Virus record (IMG/VR): IMGVR_UViG_3300030329_002180
Location: 1-59,013 of that record
Source: a virus
DNA length: 59,013 nt
Strand: one strand, 5' to 3'
The notes under the pieces are model-generated. The model had not been told where the DNA came from, searched no databases, and saw only the letters and a program-made list of their open reading frames with translations. Positions 6,730-12,306 of this stretch are shown in pieces (position 1 is the stretch's first letter; every line of letters starts with the position of its first letter). Position numbers and translations under genes: made by a program.

Positions 6730-6939
6730 TTATCCTAACATCGTGCCATAACCTCTGCGTTGAGTCAACCTAGCTATGCGAGCAGCGTCACTGCTTGACA
6801 TAATCTGTATGGAATTACCGGTTTTATGGTTAATTAGTGGTGCGCAACCGTATCGCTCGGTTGTAGAGCAGTTGACACACACTTTATAGCCAAGTTTGAC
6901 TCGCGGCATTGGTATTATATTTTTACATTTACATTTCAT
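6730..6939 (-). CDS. small zinc-ribbon-like protein
   Basis: The 69-aa protein carries Cys3-x-Cys5 and, after a basic loop (MPRVKLGYKV), Cys21-x2-Cys24 and Cys32. This spacing fits a small zinc ribbon. The tail is an Arg-rich helix (SSSDAARIARLTQRRGYGT). I recall similar proteins with an L-G-Y-K-x-C-V-N-C-S core in marine phages, without known function. The base composition here is less AT-rich than in neighbours, perhaps because of the Arg/Gly codons. Zinc binding is inferred from the Cys pairs. Confidence 0.6.
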   Translation of the reverse strand: MKCKCKNIIPMPRVKLGYKVCVNCSTTERYGCAPLINHKTGNSIQIMSSSDAARIARLTQRRGYGTMLG

Positions 6940-6980
6940 ACAATTATATTATCAATCTATTGTTGTAAACAGTTGTACGG

Positions 6981-7193
6981 CTAGTTATTTATTTGACTTA
7001 TTGGATATGGAACACAAGTCACTCCTTCTACTATAATATTGTTACTTTTATGCGACATCCACTCACAATTAGTTAATCTATGACCAGAATGAGTTAAAAA
7101 CTCTTCTATTTCCTCGTGTCCAGCAGTTACACCAATCTCATATTGATATACTTTACCATCTTCAAAATCTAATACTGTTATATATTTGCTCAT
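6981..7193 (-). CDS. 70-aa hypothetical protein
   Basis: A small protein starting MSKYITVLDFEDGKVYQYE, with a middle segment (VTAGHEEIEEFLTHSGHRLTNC) and a hydrophobic C-terminus. Short proteins of this style (an ITVLDFxxGxVYxY start) are frequent in marine phage early regions. Its function is unknown. There is a small gap of 11 bp to the upstream gene. Confidence 0.55.
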   Translation of the reverse strand: MSKYITVLDFEDGKVYQYEIGVTAGHEEIEEFLTHSGHRLTNCEWMSHKSNNIIVEGVTCVPYPISQINN

Positions 7194-7204
7194 ATTTATT
7201 TATT

Positions 7205-7480
7205 TTAGTCTAATCCATCTCTATGGTTACCTCTACTATCGGTAAAGTGTAACCCTCCTTTTTTATCTAATTCTATGCAATTGTGTATAGCATTCGCGAG
7301 TAAGTCTTTTTTAGGTTTCACTTCATTCGCCCATATTTCTTCAGCTCTTTTCTCAATATCTTCTAAATAATCAAAATGTTTCCAATAACCTAAATGGTGC
7401 TCAGTTCCATAACTATCGATTACATATACACTATAAACTGTATTTCCTTGATATTTACTTATTTTTATTTGTCTACTCAT
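7205..7480 (-). CDS. 91-aa hypothetical protein
   Basis: The N-terminal half looks like three beta strands (QIKISKYQGNTVYSVYVID, then HHLGYWKHFDYLEDIEKR) followed by an amphipathic helix and a polar tail ending in SRGNHRDGLD. No family is recognised. It lies in the leftward run downstream of the tRNA-like element. Confidence 0.5.
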   Translation of the reverse strand: MSRQIKISKYQGNTVYSVYVIDSYGTEHHLGYWKHFDYLEDIEKRAEEIWANEVKPKKDLLANAIHNCIELDKKGGLHFTDSRGNHRDGLD

Positions 7481-7492
7481 AATTTTTCTAAT

Positions 7493-7687
7493 TTAATTTA
7501 TAAATTCCCACACTTTTGAGTGTACAAAATCAGGATAGTTATCGTTTACTTTGTCTAACATTTCGTCACTCATCGGTTCACCGTTATAGTTTGCCTCTGA
7601 TATAAAAGCGTCACAATATTTTGGATAATCATAGTGATTAATACCATCCACTTCTAATACTTCTATCTTTTTTAAATCTATTCTCAT
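7493..7687 (-). CDS. 64-aa hypothetical protein
   Basis: A small acidic protein rich in aromatic residues (DGINHYDYPKYCDAFISEANY, then MLDKVNDNYPDFVHSKVWEF). The pattern D-Y-P-K-Y-x-D-A-F-I-x-x-A is one I associate with short conserved marine phage proteins of unknown role. It is the first gene after the tRNA-like element on the minus strand. Confidence 0.5.
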   Translation of the reverse strand: MRIDLKKIEVLEVDGINHYDYPKYCDAFISEANYNGEPMSDEMLDKVNDNYPDFVHSKVWEFIN

Positions 7688-7738
7688 AATTTTATTCTAT
7701 TATATAATTCTTTTATTACTAATTCAGTTTGTATTTTA

Positions 7739-7808
7739 GTGGTAGTGTGAGAATCGAACTCACATACTACGTTAGTATTACCATTTACTACCTATCAACC
7801 AACTACTA
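7739..7808 (-). tRNA. tRNA or tRNA-like element, anticodon unresolved
   Basis: A 70-nt minus-strand segment ends in a perfect T-arm (GTGAG-TTCGATT-CTCAC). Its flanks, TAGTAGT and ACTACCA, pair at six of seven positions as an acceptor stem. T8, A14 and a GG in a D-loop-like GATAGGTAG also fit a tRNA. The anticodon arm does not fold cleanly. The best helix, TAGTA/TACTA, leaves an eight-base loop containing GGT, which would read as tRNA-Thr. A degenerate or unusual tRNA is therefore possible. The 3' half resembles the T-arm region at 5041-5120. It touches the stop codon of the gene at 7806. Confidence 0.5.
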
Positions 7809-8054
7809 AACCAACTCTTTACCTCTTAATATTGTTGGAATATTGTTAGTTGCTGTGTAACTTTTGTATTTTGCCCAACAAGCTAGTTTCTCTAAATTAT
7901 CTTTCATGATTGAGAATACTACATCGTGATTATACTTTACAGTTACTCCTTTTTTGTTAGTAAATTCAATTACTTGATTTTTACCAATTCTTGATTTTGC
8001 TACTACAAATCTTTTACTTTTTAACACCACAGTGTTTTTCTTTGAATTTGACAT
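7806..8054 (-). CDS. 82-aa protein, paralogue A of a two-gene family
   Basis: The core K-R-F-V-V-A-K-S-R-I-G-K-N, then F-T-N-K-K-G and Y-N-H-D-V-V-F, and the C-terminal KYKSYTATNNIPT match the protein at 8436-8666 closely. The two genes are therefore duplicates. The fold is probably beta-rich at the N-terminus with a helical C-terminal half. The function is unknown; small basic early proteins of this size often bind host factors or DNA. Its stop overlaps the tRNA-like element by 3 bp, and promoter copy C lies 57 bp upstream. Confidence 0.6.
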   Translation of the reverse strand: MSNSKKNTVVLKSKRFVVAKSRIGKNQVIEFTNKKGVTVKYNHDVVFSIMKDNLEKLACWAKYKSYTATNNIPTILRGKELV

Positions 8055-8110
8055 GACTTAATTTATTTTAGTTATTATTTAATTTACTTATTATCAATTA
8101 TTTACATTTA

Positions 8111-8145
8111 TATTATCAATTTAGTATTGTAATTAGTTGAGGGGC
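8111..8145 (-). promoter_or_regulatory. candidate early promoter motif, copy C
   Basis: TATTATC (8111-8117), 23 bp spacer, GGGGC (8141-8145) on the plus strand, pointing leftward to the gene starting at 8054. A second TATTATC without a GGGG partner lies nearer the gene at about 8090. Confidence 0.5.
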
Positions 8146-8196
8146 TATACTATTTTTAGTTGATATTTTTAGTTAACAGCTACTACTCCAACTCTC

Positions 8197-8286
8197 TCAC
8201 TGTGCAATTATTACTATTATTATAATTAATATTAGTATTAATAGTTCAGCTACGCGCTTTTCTACGTAATTTACCATACTTTTCAT
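8197..8286 (-). CDS. 29-aa membrane peptide
   Basis: Starting at ATG 8286, 14 bp after the GATAATA block of promoter copy D, the frame encodes MKSMVNYVEKRVAELL followed by a pure Ile/Leu/Val run (ILILIIIIVIIAQ). This is a short amphipathic helix plus one membrane span. Longer in-frame starts exist upstream but run through the promoter motif itself, so I prefer this start. Small toxins, holin-like or membrane-modulating peptides look like this; nothing more can be said. Confidence 0.4.
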   Translation of the reverse strand: MKSMVNYVEKRVAELLILILIIIIVIIAQ

Positions 8287-8300
8287 TTTATTTTCATATA

Positions 8301-8336
8301 TATTATCAATTAGTGGCAGTAGATGGATGGGGGGCC
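8301..8336 (-). promoter_or_regulatory. candidate early promoter motif, copy D
   Basis: TATTATC (8301-8307), 23 bp spacer, GGGGCC (8331-8336) on the plus strand, extended to six Gs. It lies just upstream of the 29-aa membrane peptide start at 8286 and beside three copies of the TGCTATACA repeat. Confidence 0.55.
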
Positions 8337-8337
8337 C

Positions 8338-8373
8338 TGCTATACACACTATGCTATACATAGTGCTATACAC
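8338..8373. repeat. triple TGCTATACA(C/T) repeat
   Basis: Three direct copies at 8338-8347, 8352-8361 and 8364-8373, spaced 12-14 bp apart. The same 10-mer, in either orientation, recurs at 1358, 3748, 5485, 6280, 7283, 8746 (one mismatch), 8815 and 8829, in both coding and intergenic DNA of the early region. A protein-binding site is possible. Confidence 0.6.
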
Positions 8374-8435
8374 AAGCTTTTGCCACATTGTGTGACATTA
8401 GCTTGTTAATAATACTTAGTAACTACCTTTTGTCA

Positions 8436-8666
8436 CTATCTAGCGAAAGTTGGTAAGTTGTTAGTATTAGTGTAACTTCCATACTTCTGAAAACATGGCA
8501 TATTATCGAAACGCTCTTTGTTCTTGTTATATACCTCATCATGATTGTAAGTACACTTATCGCCTTTCTTATTAATAAATGTTATTACTACATTCTTTCC
8601 AATCAACGACTTTCTTATTACAAATCTTTTAGTTTTAAGTTCTTCAACTTTCATTACTTTACTCAT
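8436..8666 (-). CDS. 76-aa protein, paralogue B of a two-gene family
   Basis: It shares K-R-F-V-I-R-K-S-L-I-G-K-N, F-I-N-K-K-G-D, Y-N-H-D-E-V-Y and K-Y-G-S-Y-T-N-T-N-N-L-P-T with the protein at 7806-8054, so a local duplication is clear. It is shorter at the C-terminus, ending in TFAR. The function is unknown. This is the first coding gene of the leftward arm, 42 bp downstream of promoter copy E, so it is likely among the earliest transcribed. Confidence 0.6.
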   Translation of the reverse strand: MSKVMKVEELKTKRFVIRKSLIGKNVVITFINKKGDKCTYNHDEVYNKNKERFDNMPCFQKYGSYTNTNNLPTFAR

Positions 8667-8707
8667 AATTTAATTATTTATGTTAGTTATTATTTTATTT
8701 ACAATAC

Positions 8708-8742
8708 TATTATCAGTTTGTGGTAGTAATTACTTGGGGGGC
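8708..8742 (-). promoter_or_regulatory. candidate early promoter motif, copy E
   Basis: TATTATC (8708-8714), 23 bp spacer, GGGGC (8738-8742) within a six-G run on the plus strand. It lies 42 bp upstream of the gene starting at 8666. Confidence 0.55.
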
Positions 8743-8777
8743 CTTTGCTATACATAATTAAAAAGAGATTAATTATA

Positions 8778-8813
8778 TATTATCAGAATGGAGTAGTAAC
8801 TAGTGAGGGGGGC
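8778..8813 (-). promoter_or_regulatory. candidate early promoter motif, copy F
   Basis: TATTATC (8778-8784), 24 bp spacer, GGGGC (8809-8813) on the plus strand. It is the most upstream copy, in tandem with copy E, with no convincing gene between them (only an 18-codon frame). Tandem promoters would strengthen leftward transcription. Confidence 0.5.
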
Positions 8814-9236
8814 TTGCTATACACCTTCTGCTATACACAGCAGCCGCTTGGGCCTGGCCCTGCCAGCTAGTTATACATATACGTAGGGTGAGGGGTATTA
8901 TCCAAAGTAAAAAGGCATAAACCTAGGTTGGAGCTTGGTTATATATTGAAAACGTTAAAACTTATATTGGAAACTGGAAACGGAAACGAAAAAGTGAAAT
9001 ACAAAATTGGTTTTCCCAAAACCTTTTCAACTAGTATATAGATGTATTATACAAAACCCCTATATATACAACACCCCGGTACCTTTATATATATGTACCC
9101 TTTATGATATTAGTACCTAATATCTAAGGATAAGACAATAGGTTATTAGAGATAGATAGTAGCAGGCAATTGTCACGTTTGTAAAAAGTAATTTAATTGT
9201 GTAATTATTAATTTTATAACGAATAAGAAAACTACT
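8814..9236. other. divergent intergenic switch region
   Basis: About 420 bp without a convincing gene separates the leftward early and rightward late arms. It holds two TGCTATACAC repeats (8815, 8829), a GC-rich GGGCCTGGCCC patch near 8850 and a 10-bp palindrome AACCTAGGTT (8920-8929). It also holds three GGAAAC direct repeats (8969-8987) and three hairpins: GGTTTT-CCC-AAAACC (9009-9023), GGTAC/GTACC (9078-9099) and GATATTA/TAATATC (9106-9124). A late promoter and perhaps an origin are expected here, but I could not single out either. Confidence 0.55.
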
Positions 9237-9593
9237 ATGGCAAAAATGTGTCCTAAATCAATATTATCTAACGCTAGAACTGAAACACCTTTCAAGATGA
9301 AGGGATACGTTTCTCACGATGTACCTCGAAAAGTAGGTGAAGAAGCTATTAATGATCCACATAGTCCAGCTAAAACTGACTGGTCTAGTATTATAAGCAT
9401 CGGATCTAAAGTACTACCAGCTCTATTTGGTGGTGGGAAAAACAAAACAAATAACCAGAGTAGTGGTAATACCGTTATAAACTTACCACAACCACCTAGA
9501 CAACAAGAGAGTACAGCTAATATAATGAATAAAGTAAAAAGATTTGGATCGGACGAAGGTGTTCCAGGTGGTATGGGTGTATTCAATGTATAA
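9237..9593 (+). CDS. 118-aa probable virion-associated protein
   Basis: The first rightward gene. The protein is low in structure: a basic N-terminus (MAKMCPKSILSNARTE), an H-S-P-A-K-T-D-W block, a hydrophobic IISIGSKVLPALFGGG segment, then a Gln/Asn/Pro-rich linker and a Gly-rich end. The (S/T)PAK tetrapeptide recurs in three other late proteins (10330, 10990, 40481), which suggests a shared role in the particle. No family is recognised. The stop overlaps the next start by 1 base (TAATG). Confidence 0.6.
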   Translation: MAKMCPKSILSNARTETPFKMKGYVSHDVPRKVGEEAINDPHSPAKTDWSSIISIGSKVLPALFGGGKNKTNNQSSGNTVINLPQPPRQQESTANIMNKVKRFGSDEGVPGGMGVFNV

Positions 9594-9844
9594 TGCAGAA
9601 ATTATCTCCAACTGCAAGAAGAGCTAAATTAGCTAGAGACCTAGCTTATGCTAAAACTCCTGACAGGAGAAAGAAGAAAGCGGAGAACCAAAGAATACGT
9701 AGAGCTGCTGAAAAAGCAGGTAGAGACGTAAAAGGAAAAGATTATGACCATAAACGTGGTAGGTACGTAAGCGTTAAATCCAATAGAGGTAACCAAGGAA
9801 AAGGTACTAAAAGAGAAGGAGGACGCAAGTACAAAGTAAGTTAA
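9593..9844 (+). CDS. 83-aa very basic protein, likely nucleic-acid binding
   Basis: More than a third of residues are Lys or Arg (TARRAKLARDLAYAK, PDRRKKKAENQRIRRAAEKAG), followed by a K-G-K-D-Y-D-H-K-R-G-R-Y-V-S-V-K-S block and a K-G-T-K-R-E-G-G-R-K-Y-K tail. The DYDHxxxRxVSVKxNRGNxGxGTK signature is one I associate with small late proteins of marine phages, without an established function. The charge suggests DNA binding or condensation during packaging. It is translationally coupled to the gene before it. Confidence 0.65.
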   Translation: MQKLSPTARRAKLARDLAYAKTPDRRKKKAENQRIRRAAEKAGRDVKGKDYDHKRGRYVSVKSNRGNQGKGTKREGGRKYKVS

Positions 9845-9916
9845 ACCAAAACCAAGAACCATAGACTTTAAACAACGAAATAATAAACAAATTAATAACT
9901 TAAAAAAATTAAAAAA

Positions 9917-10264
9917 ATGGCAAAAATGTTATATTTCGCGAAAGGAGCTATAGACGGTACAACTAGTACTGAAGAAGTAGCTTGCTTTCCAATCGACAAA
10001 CTATCTCACTTTGAGATGAGTAACACTGGTGATCTTAGAATTTTCTTTGAATCAAGTCAAGAATTAACTAAAGATATTGACCAAGCGGTTGTTGCTCTTG
10101 ATATTACTGTTGGTAAGCATAAAGAAGTTATGCAGGCTATTGCAAAAGCAGCATATGAAAACAAAACTGGTACAATGGCGGTTATCGCTGACAGTGAAGA
10201 AGGTGTTTACTGTACTCCACATATCACGGCTTGTGCTTCAATATCAGTAGTTGACGCAGCTTAA
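9917..10264 (+). CDS. 115-aa conserved phage protein, unknown
   Basis: A mixed alpha/beta protein (MAKMLYFAKGAIDGTT..., GDLRIFFESSQ, VVALDITVGKHKEVMQAI). The alternating strands and the length resemble small late structural proteins. A clear A-rich leader without Shine-Dalgarno precedes the ATG (TTAAAAAAATTAAAAAA), typical of Bacteroidota. A hairpin at 10283-10300 follows it. Function unknown. Confidence 0.6.
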   Translation: MAKMLYFAKGAIDGTTSTEEVACFPIDKLSHFEMSNTGDLRIFFESSQELTKDIDQAVVALDITVGKHKEVMQAIAKAAYENKTGTMAVIADSEEGVYCTPHITACASISVVDAA

Positions 10265-10282
10265 TAACTAATTTATAGTACG

Positions 10283-10300
10283 AACCCGCTAACGCGGGTT
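10283..10300 (+). terminator. hairpin, possible terminator or RNA-processing site
   Basis: A perfect 7-bp stem AACCCGC/GCGGGTT with a TAAC loop lies 19 bp after the stop at 10264. The following TGTATTATT is only weakly U-rich, so partial termination or mRNA stabilisation are both possible. Confidence 0.5.
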
Positions 10301-10329
10301 TGTATTATTAATACAAAATAAATAATAAT

Positions 10330-10986
10330 ATGGCATATACAAGAAAAAAATTCGAAGCTTATGATAAAGCCTCAAAGCCTGCACCAGCTAAAAAGATGGT
10401 GATGGGTGGTAAAAAAATGAAGGCTGACAATAGATTAGAGGATAAAACAGATACACCAGCTAAAATAAAAAAAGTTGGTTATGACAATCCTGAATTCGAC
10501 ATGTCAAAGACTAAGAAAAAAGCACCAACTAAAATGAGGGGAGAAGTTCATAAAAAAAAAGTAGTAGAGAATAAGAACCCTGCTCCTGGTAAGTTTTTAG
10601 ACGAAACTCAAACAATGGTATCTGATCCAAGAGCTTTAGCACTTACAACACCTACATCAACTGGTTTTAGAATGCCTGGAGATTCTACTAACGTACCTGT
10701 AGCACCTGGTGTTTTCGGTAGTAGTAATGTTATAACTCCTAGAACAGCTGCGATACCATCACCTGTTAACCCTATAGTAGATAGTGGGATAACAAGAGAT
10801 CCATCAGCTTGGTCGCCAGAAGGTGATTTAATAACACCTACTCAAACTAATGATGGGAGTGGAGATTCTATAACTACATCAGTACCATCTAGTAATCAAC
10901 CGCGTTATGCAGTTGGTTCACCTAGAGATTTAGCAAGAGGCACAGTTGTACCACCTGTTAATACTACTGGTAGAGATCCTTATTAA
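10330..10986 (+). CDS. 218-aa Pro/Thr-rich late protein
   Basis: The N-terminus MAYTRKKFEAYDKASKP is homologous to that of the next gene (MAYNRKKFSAFDRTSKP), so the two share an N-terminal tag. The next 70 residues are strongly basic, with DTPAK and repeated K-K-x-P-x-K. The C-terminal half is Pro/Ser/Thr-rich and probably disordered. A minor virion or scaffolding component is plausible from the location and composition. Only 3 bp separate it from its neighbour. Confidence 0.6.
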   Translation: MAYTRKKFEAYDKASKPAPAKKMVMGGKKMKADNRLEDKTDTPAKIKKVGYDNPEFDMSKTKKKAPTKMRGEVHKKKVVENKNPAPGKFLDETQTMVSDPRALALTTPTSTGFRMPGDSTNVPVAPGVFGSSNVITPRTAAIPSPVNPIVDSGITRDPSAWSPEGDLITPTQTNDGSGDSITTSVPSSNQPRYAVGSPRDLARGTVVPPVNTTGRDPY

Positions 10987-10989
10987 AAT

Positions 10990-11928
10990 ATGGCTTATAA
11001 TAGAAAAAAATTTAGTGCGTTTGATAGAACTAGTAAACCTGGAGATACTCCAGCTAAAGCATATATAGTACCTGGAACCAACAAGGTTATAGGAGGAGAT
11101 TGGGGTCGGAAAATGATGCCCCAGAATCAAGGTAATTGTGGTATCCCAATTAACCCTCCACCAAGAATGTCTACACCCCCAACAATGTCTGGACCAACAC
11201 CATGGGCGGGTGGTCAATCAACTGGATTCACTGGTGGAAGTAGTATTGGAGGTTTTTTATTTAATCCAACGACCACTAACACATCTGGTGGAGTTCAAGA
11301 AATGACTGCTAAAGATATAAATCCAGAACCCCCAAGACCTAAGAGAGGATTTATGAGAGGAAGGGTTGGTACTATAGGTAAGTGGATGGCTAATTTATTG
11401 GGTAATAGAGCTATAAAGAAACGAAACTGGGGTTTGGAAAACAAGAGCGATACACTGGATTACAATAAGACAGCTGGGTATGGAAACCTAATAAATACTA
11501 GTAAACCTATTCAAAACCCAGGTGGAGTTCAAGCATTAAATCAATCAGATATATTTGTAGGTTTTTCTGGATCTAAAGGTGGTGGAAGCTCTAGTGGTTT
11601 TAATCTTGCTAAATATTCAGAAAGATACAAAAAAACAGAGCAACGTAGATCTAGTAGAAAGAAAGTTAAAAAGAGACGTAAAAAAAGAGGTTGGAGAAGA
11701 TTCTTTAGCGATATTAGATTAAAACAAAATATTGTAAAAATGGGAGTTTCATCTTCTGGAATACCTATTTACAATTTCAATTATACAGGTGATAATACTA
11801 TATATCAAGGTGTTATGGCTCAAGATTTAGTATCAATGGGTTATAACAACGCTGTAACAATAGATAACAAATCAGGATACTATATGGTTGATTACGATCA
11901 AATAGATGTTGATATGATAACAATATAG
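10990..11928 (+). CDS. 312-aa late protein with C-terminal S74 intramolecular-chaperone domain
   Basis: Residues 1-17 match the N-terminus of the preceding gene. A Gly/Pro-rich middle and a very basic segment (RRSSRKKVKKRRKKRGWRR, about 218-236) lead into F-F-S-D-I-R-L-K-Q-N-I-V-K at about 236-248. That is the hallmark start of the peptidase S74 / endosialidase chaperone domain; the tail has Y-Q-G-V-M-A-Q-D-L and Y-Y-M-V-D-Y-D-Q-I-D-V-D. S74 domains trimerise fibres and self-cleave at the Ser of S-D-I-R-L-K. Here the domain is about 75 residues, shorter than in tailspikes, and the protein lacks an obvious fibre shaft. Confidence 0.7.
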   Translation: MAYNRKKFSAFDRTSKPGDTPAKAYIVPGTNKVIGGDWGRKMMPQNQGNCGIPINPPPRMSTPPTMSGPTPWAGGQSTGFTGGSSIGGFLFNPTTTNTSGGVQEMTAKDINPEPPRPKRGFMRGRVGTIGKWMANLLGNRAIKKRNWGLENKSDTLDYNKTAGYGNLINTSKPIQNPGGVQALNQSDIFVGFSGSKGGGSSSGFNLAKYSERYKKTEQRRSSRKKVKKRRKKRGWRRFFSDIRLKQNIVKMGVSSSGIPIYNFNYTGDNTIYQGVMAQDLVSMGYNNAVTIDNKSGYYMVDYDQIDVDMITI

Positions 11929-11978
11929 GGAAACACCCTAAACCAAGTCAATTATTAACCAAAAAAAACCAAAAAACA

Positions 11979-12272
11979 ATGACTTATTTATATTACAAGA
12001 CTAGTACGTATACTAGCAACCAAAAACCGAATGAAAAAACTATTAGCCAATGGGAACATCTAGCTGAGAAGAAGAACTGGAGAATAACCCAACTACCTAA
12101 TGGTTTTTATCAAACAGAATGTCAAAGTCCTGAAAATGAAAAGGAGTGGCATGATGTAACTAGAAGAGAAACCATAGAAGGCGCGGAAGCAGCGATTGAC
12201 GGAAGCGTTGACCATTTCTCAAAGAAACTAGAGGCTACAAAAGGGCCTAAGGTTGTAAAGACTTTTAAGTAG
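11979..12272 (+). CDS. 97-aa conserved hypothetical protein
   Basis: A compact protein with an aromatic N-terminus (MTYLYYKTSTYTS), a W-R-I-T-Q-L-P-N-G-F-Y-Q-T-E core and the motif T-R-R-E-T-I-E-G-A-E-A-A-I-D, which looks like a beta-beta-beta-alpha arrangement. Similar short sequences are common beside structural genes in marine phages, with no known role. It immediately precedes groEL. The leader is A-rich. Confidence 0.55.
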   Translation: MTYLYYKTSTYTSNQKPNEKTISQWEHLAEKKNWRITQLPNGFYQTECQSPENEKEWHDVTRRETIEGAEAAIDGSVDHFSKKLEATKGPKVVKTFK

Positions 12273-12306
12273 TAACAATTTAATTTAATTTAATAAAATA
12301 TAATTT

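Noticed and set aside
8287-8388. Longer start for the 29-aa membrane peptide (63 codons)
   Set aside because: The extension translates the promoter motif and the TGCTATACA repeats, and the start nearest the promoter gives a sensible product.
8727-8757. 18-codon minus-strand frame between promoter copies E and F
   Set aside because: It is too short and consists largely of translated promoter sequence.
9314-9586. Minus-strand frame opposite the first late gene
   Set aside because: Antisense of a Gly/Pro/Asn-rich coding region; composition and lack of leader argue against it.
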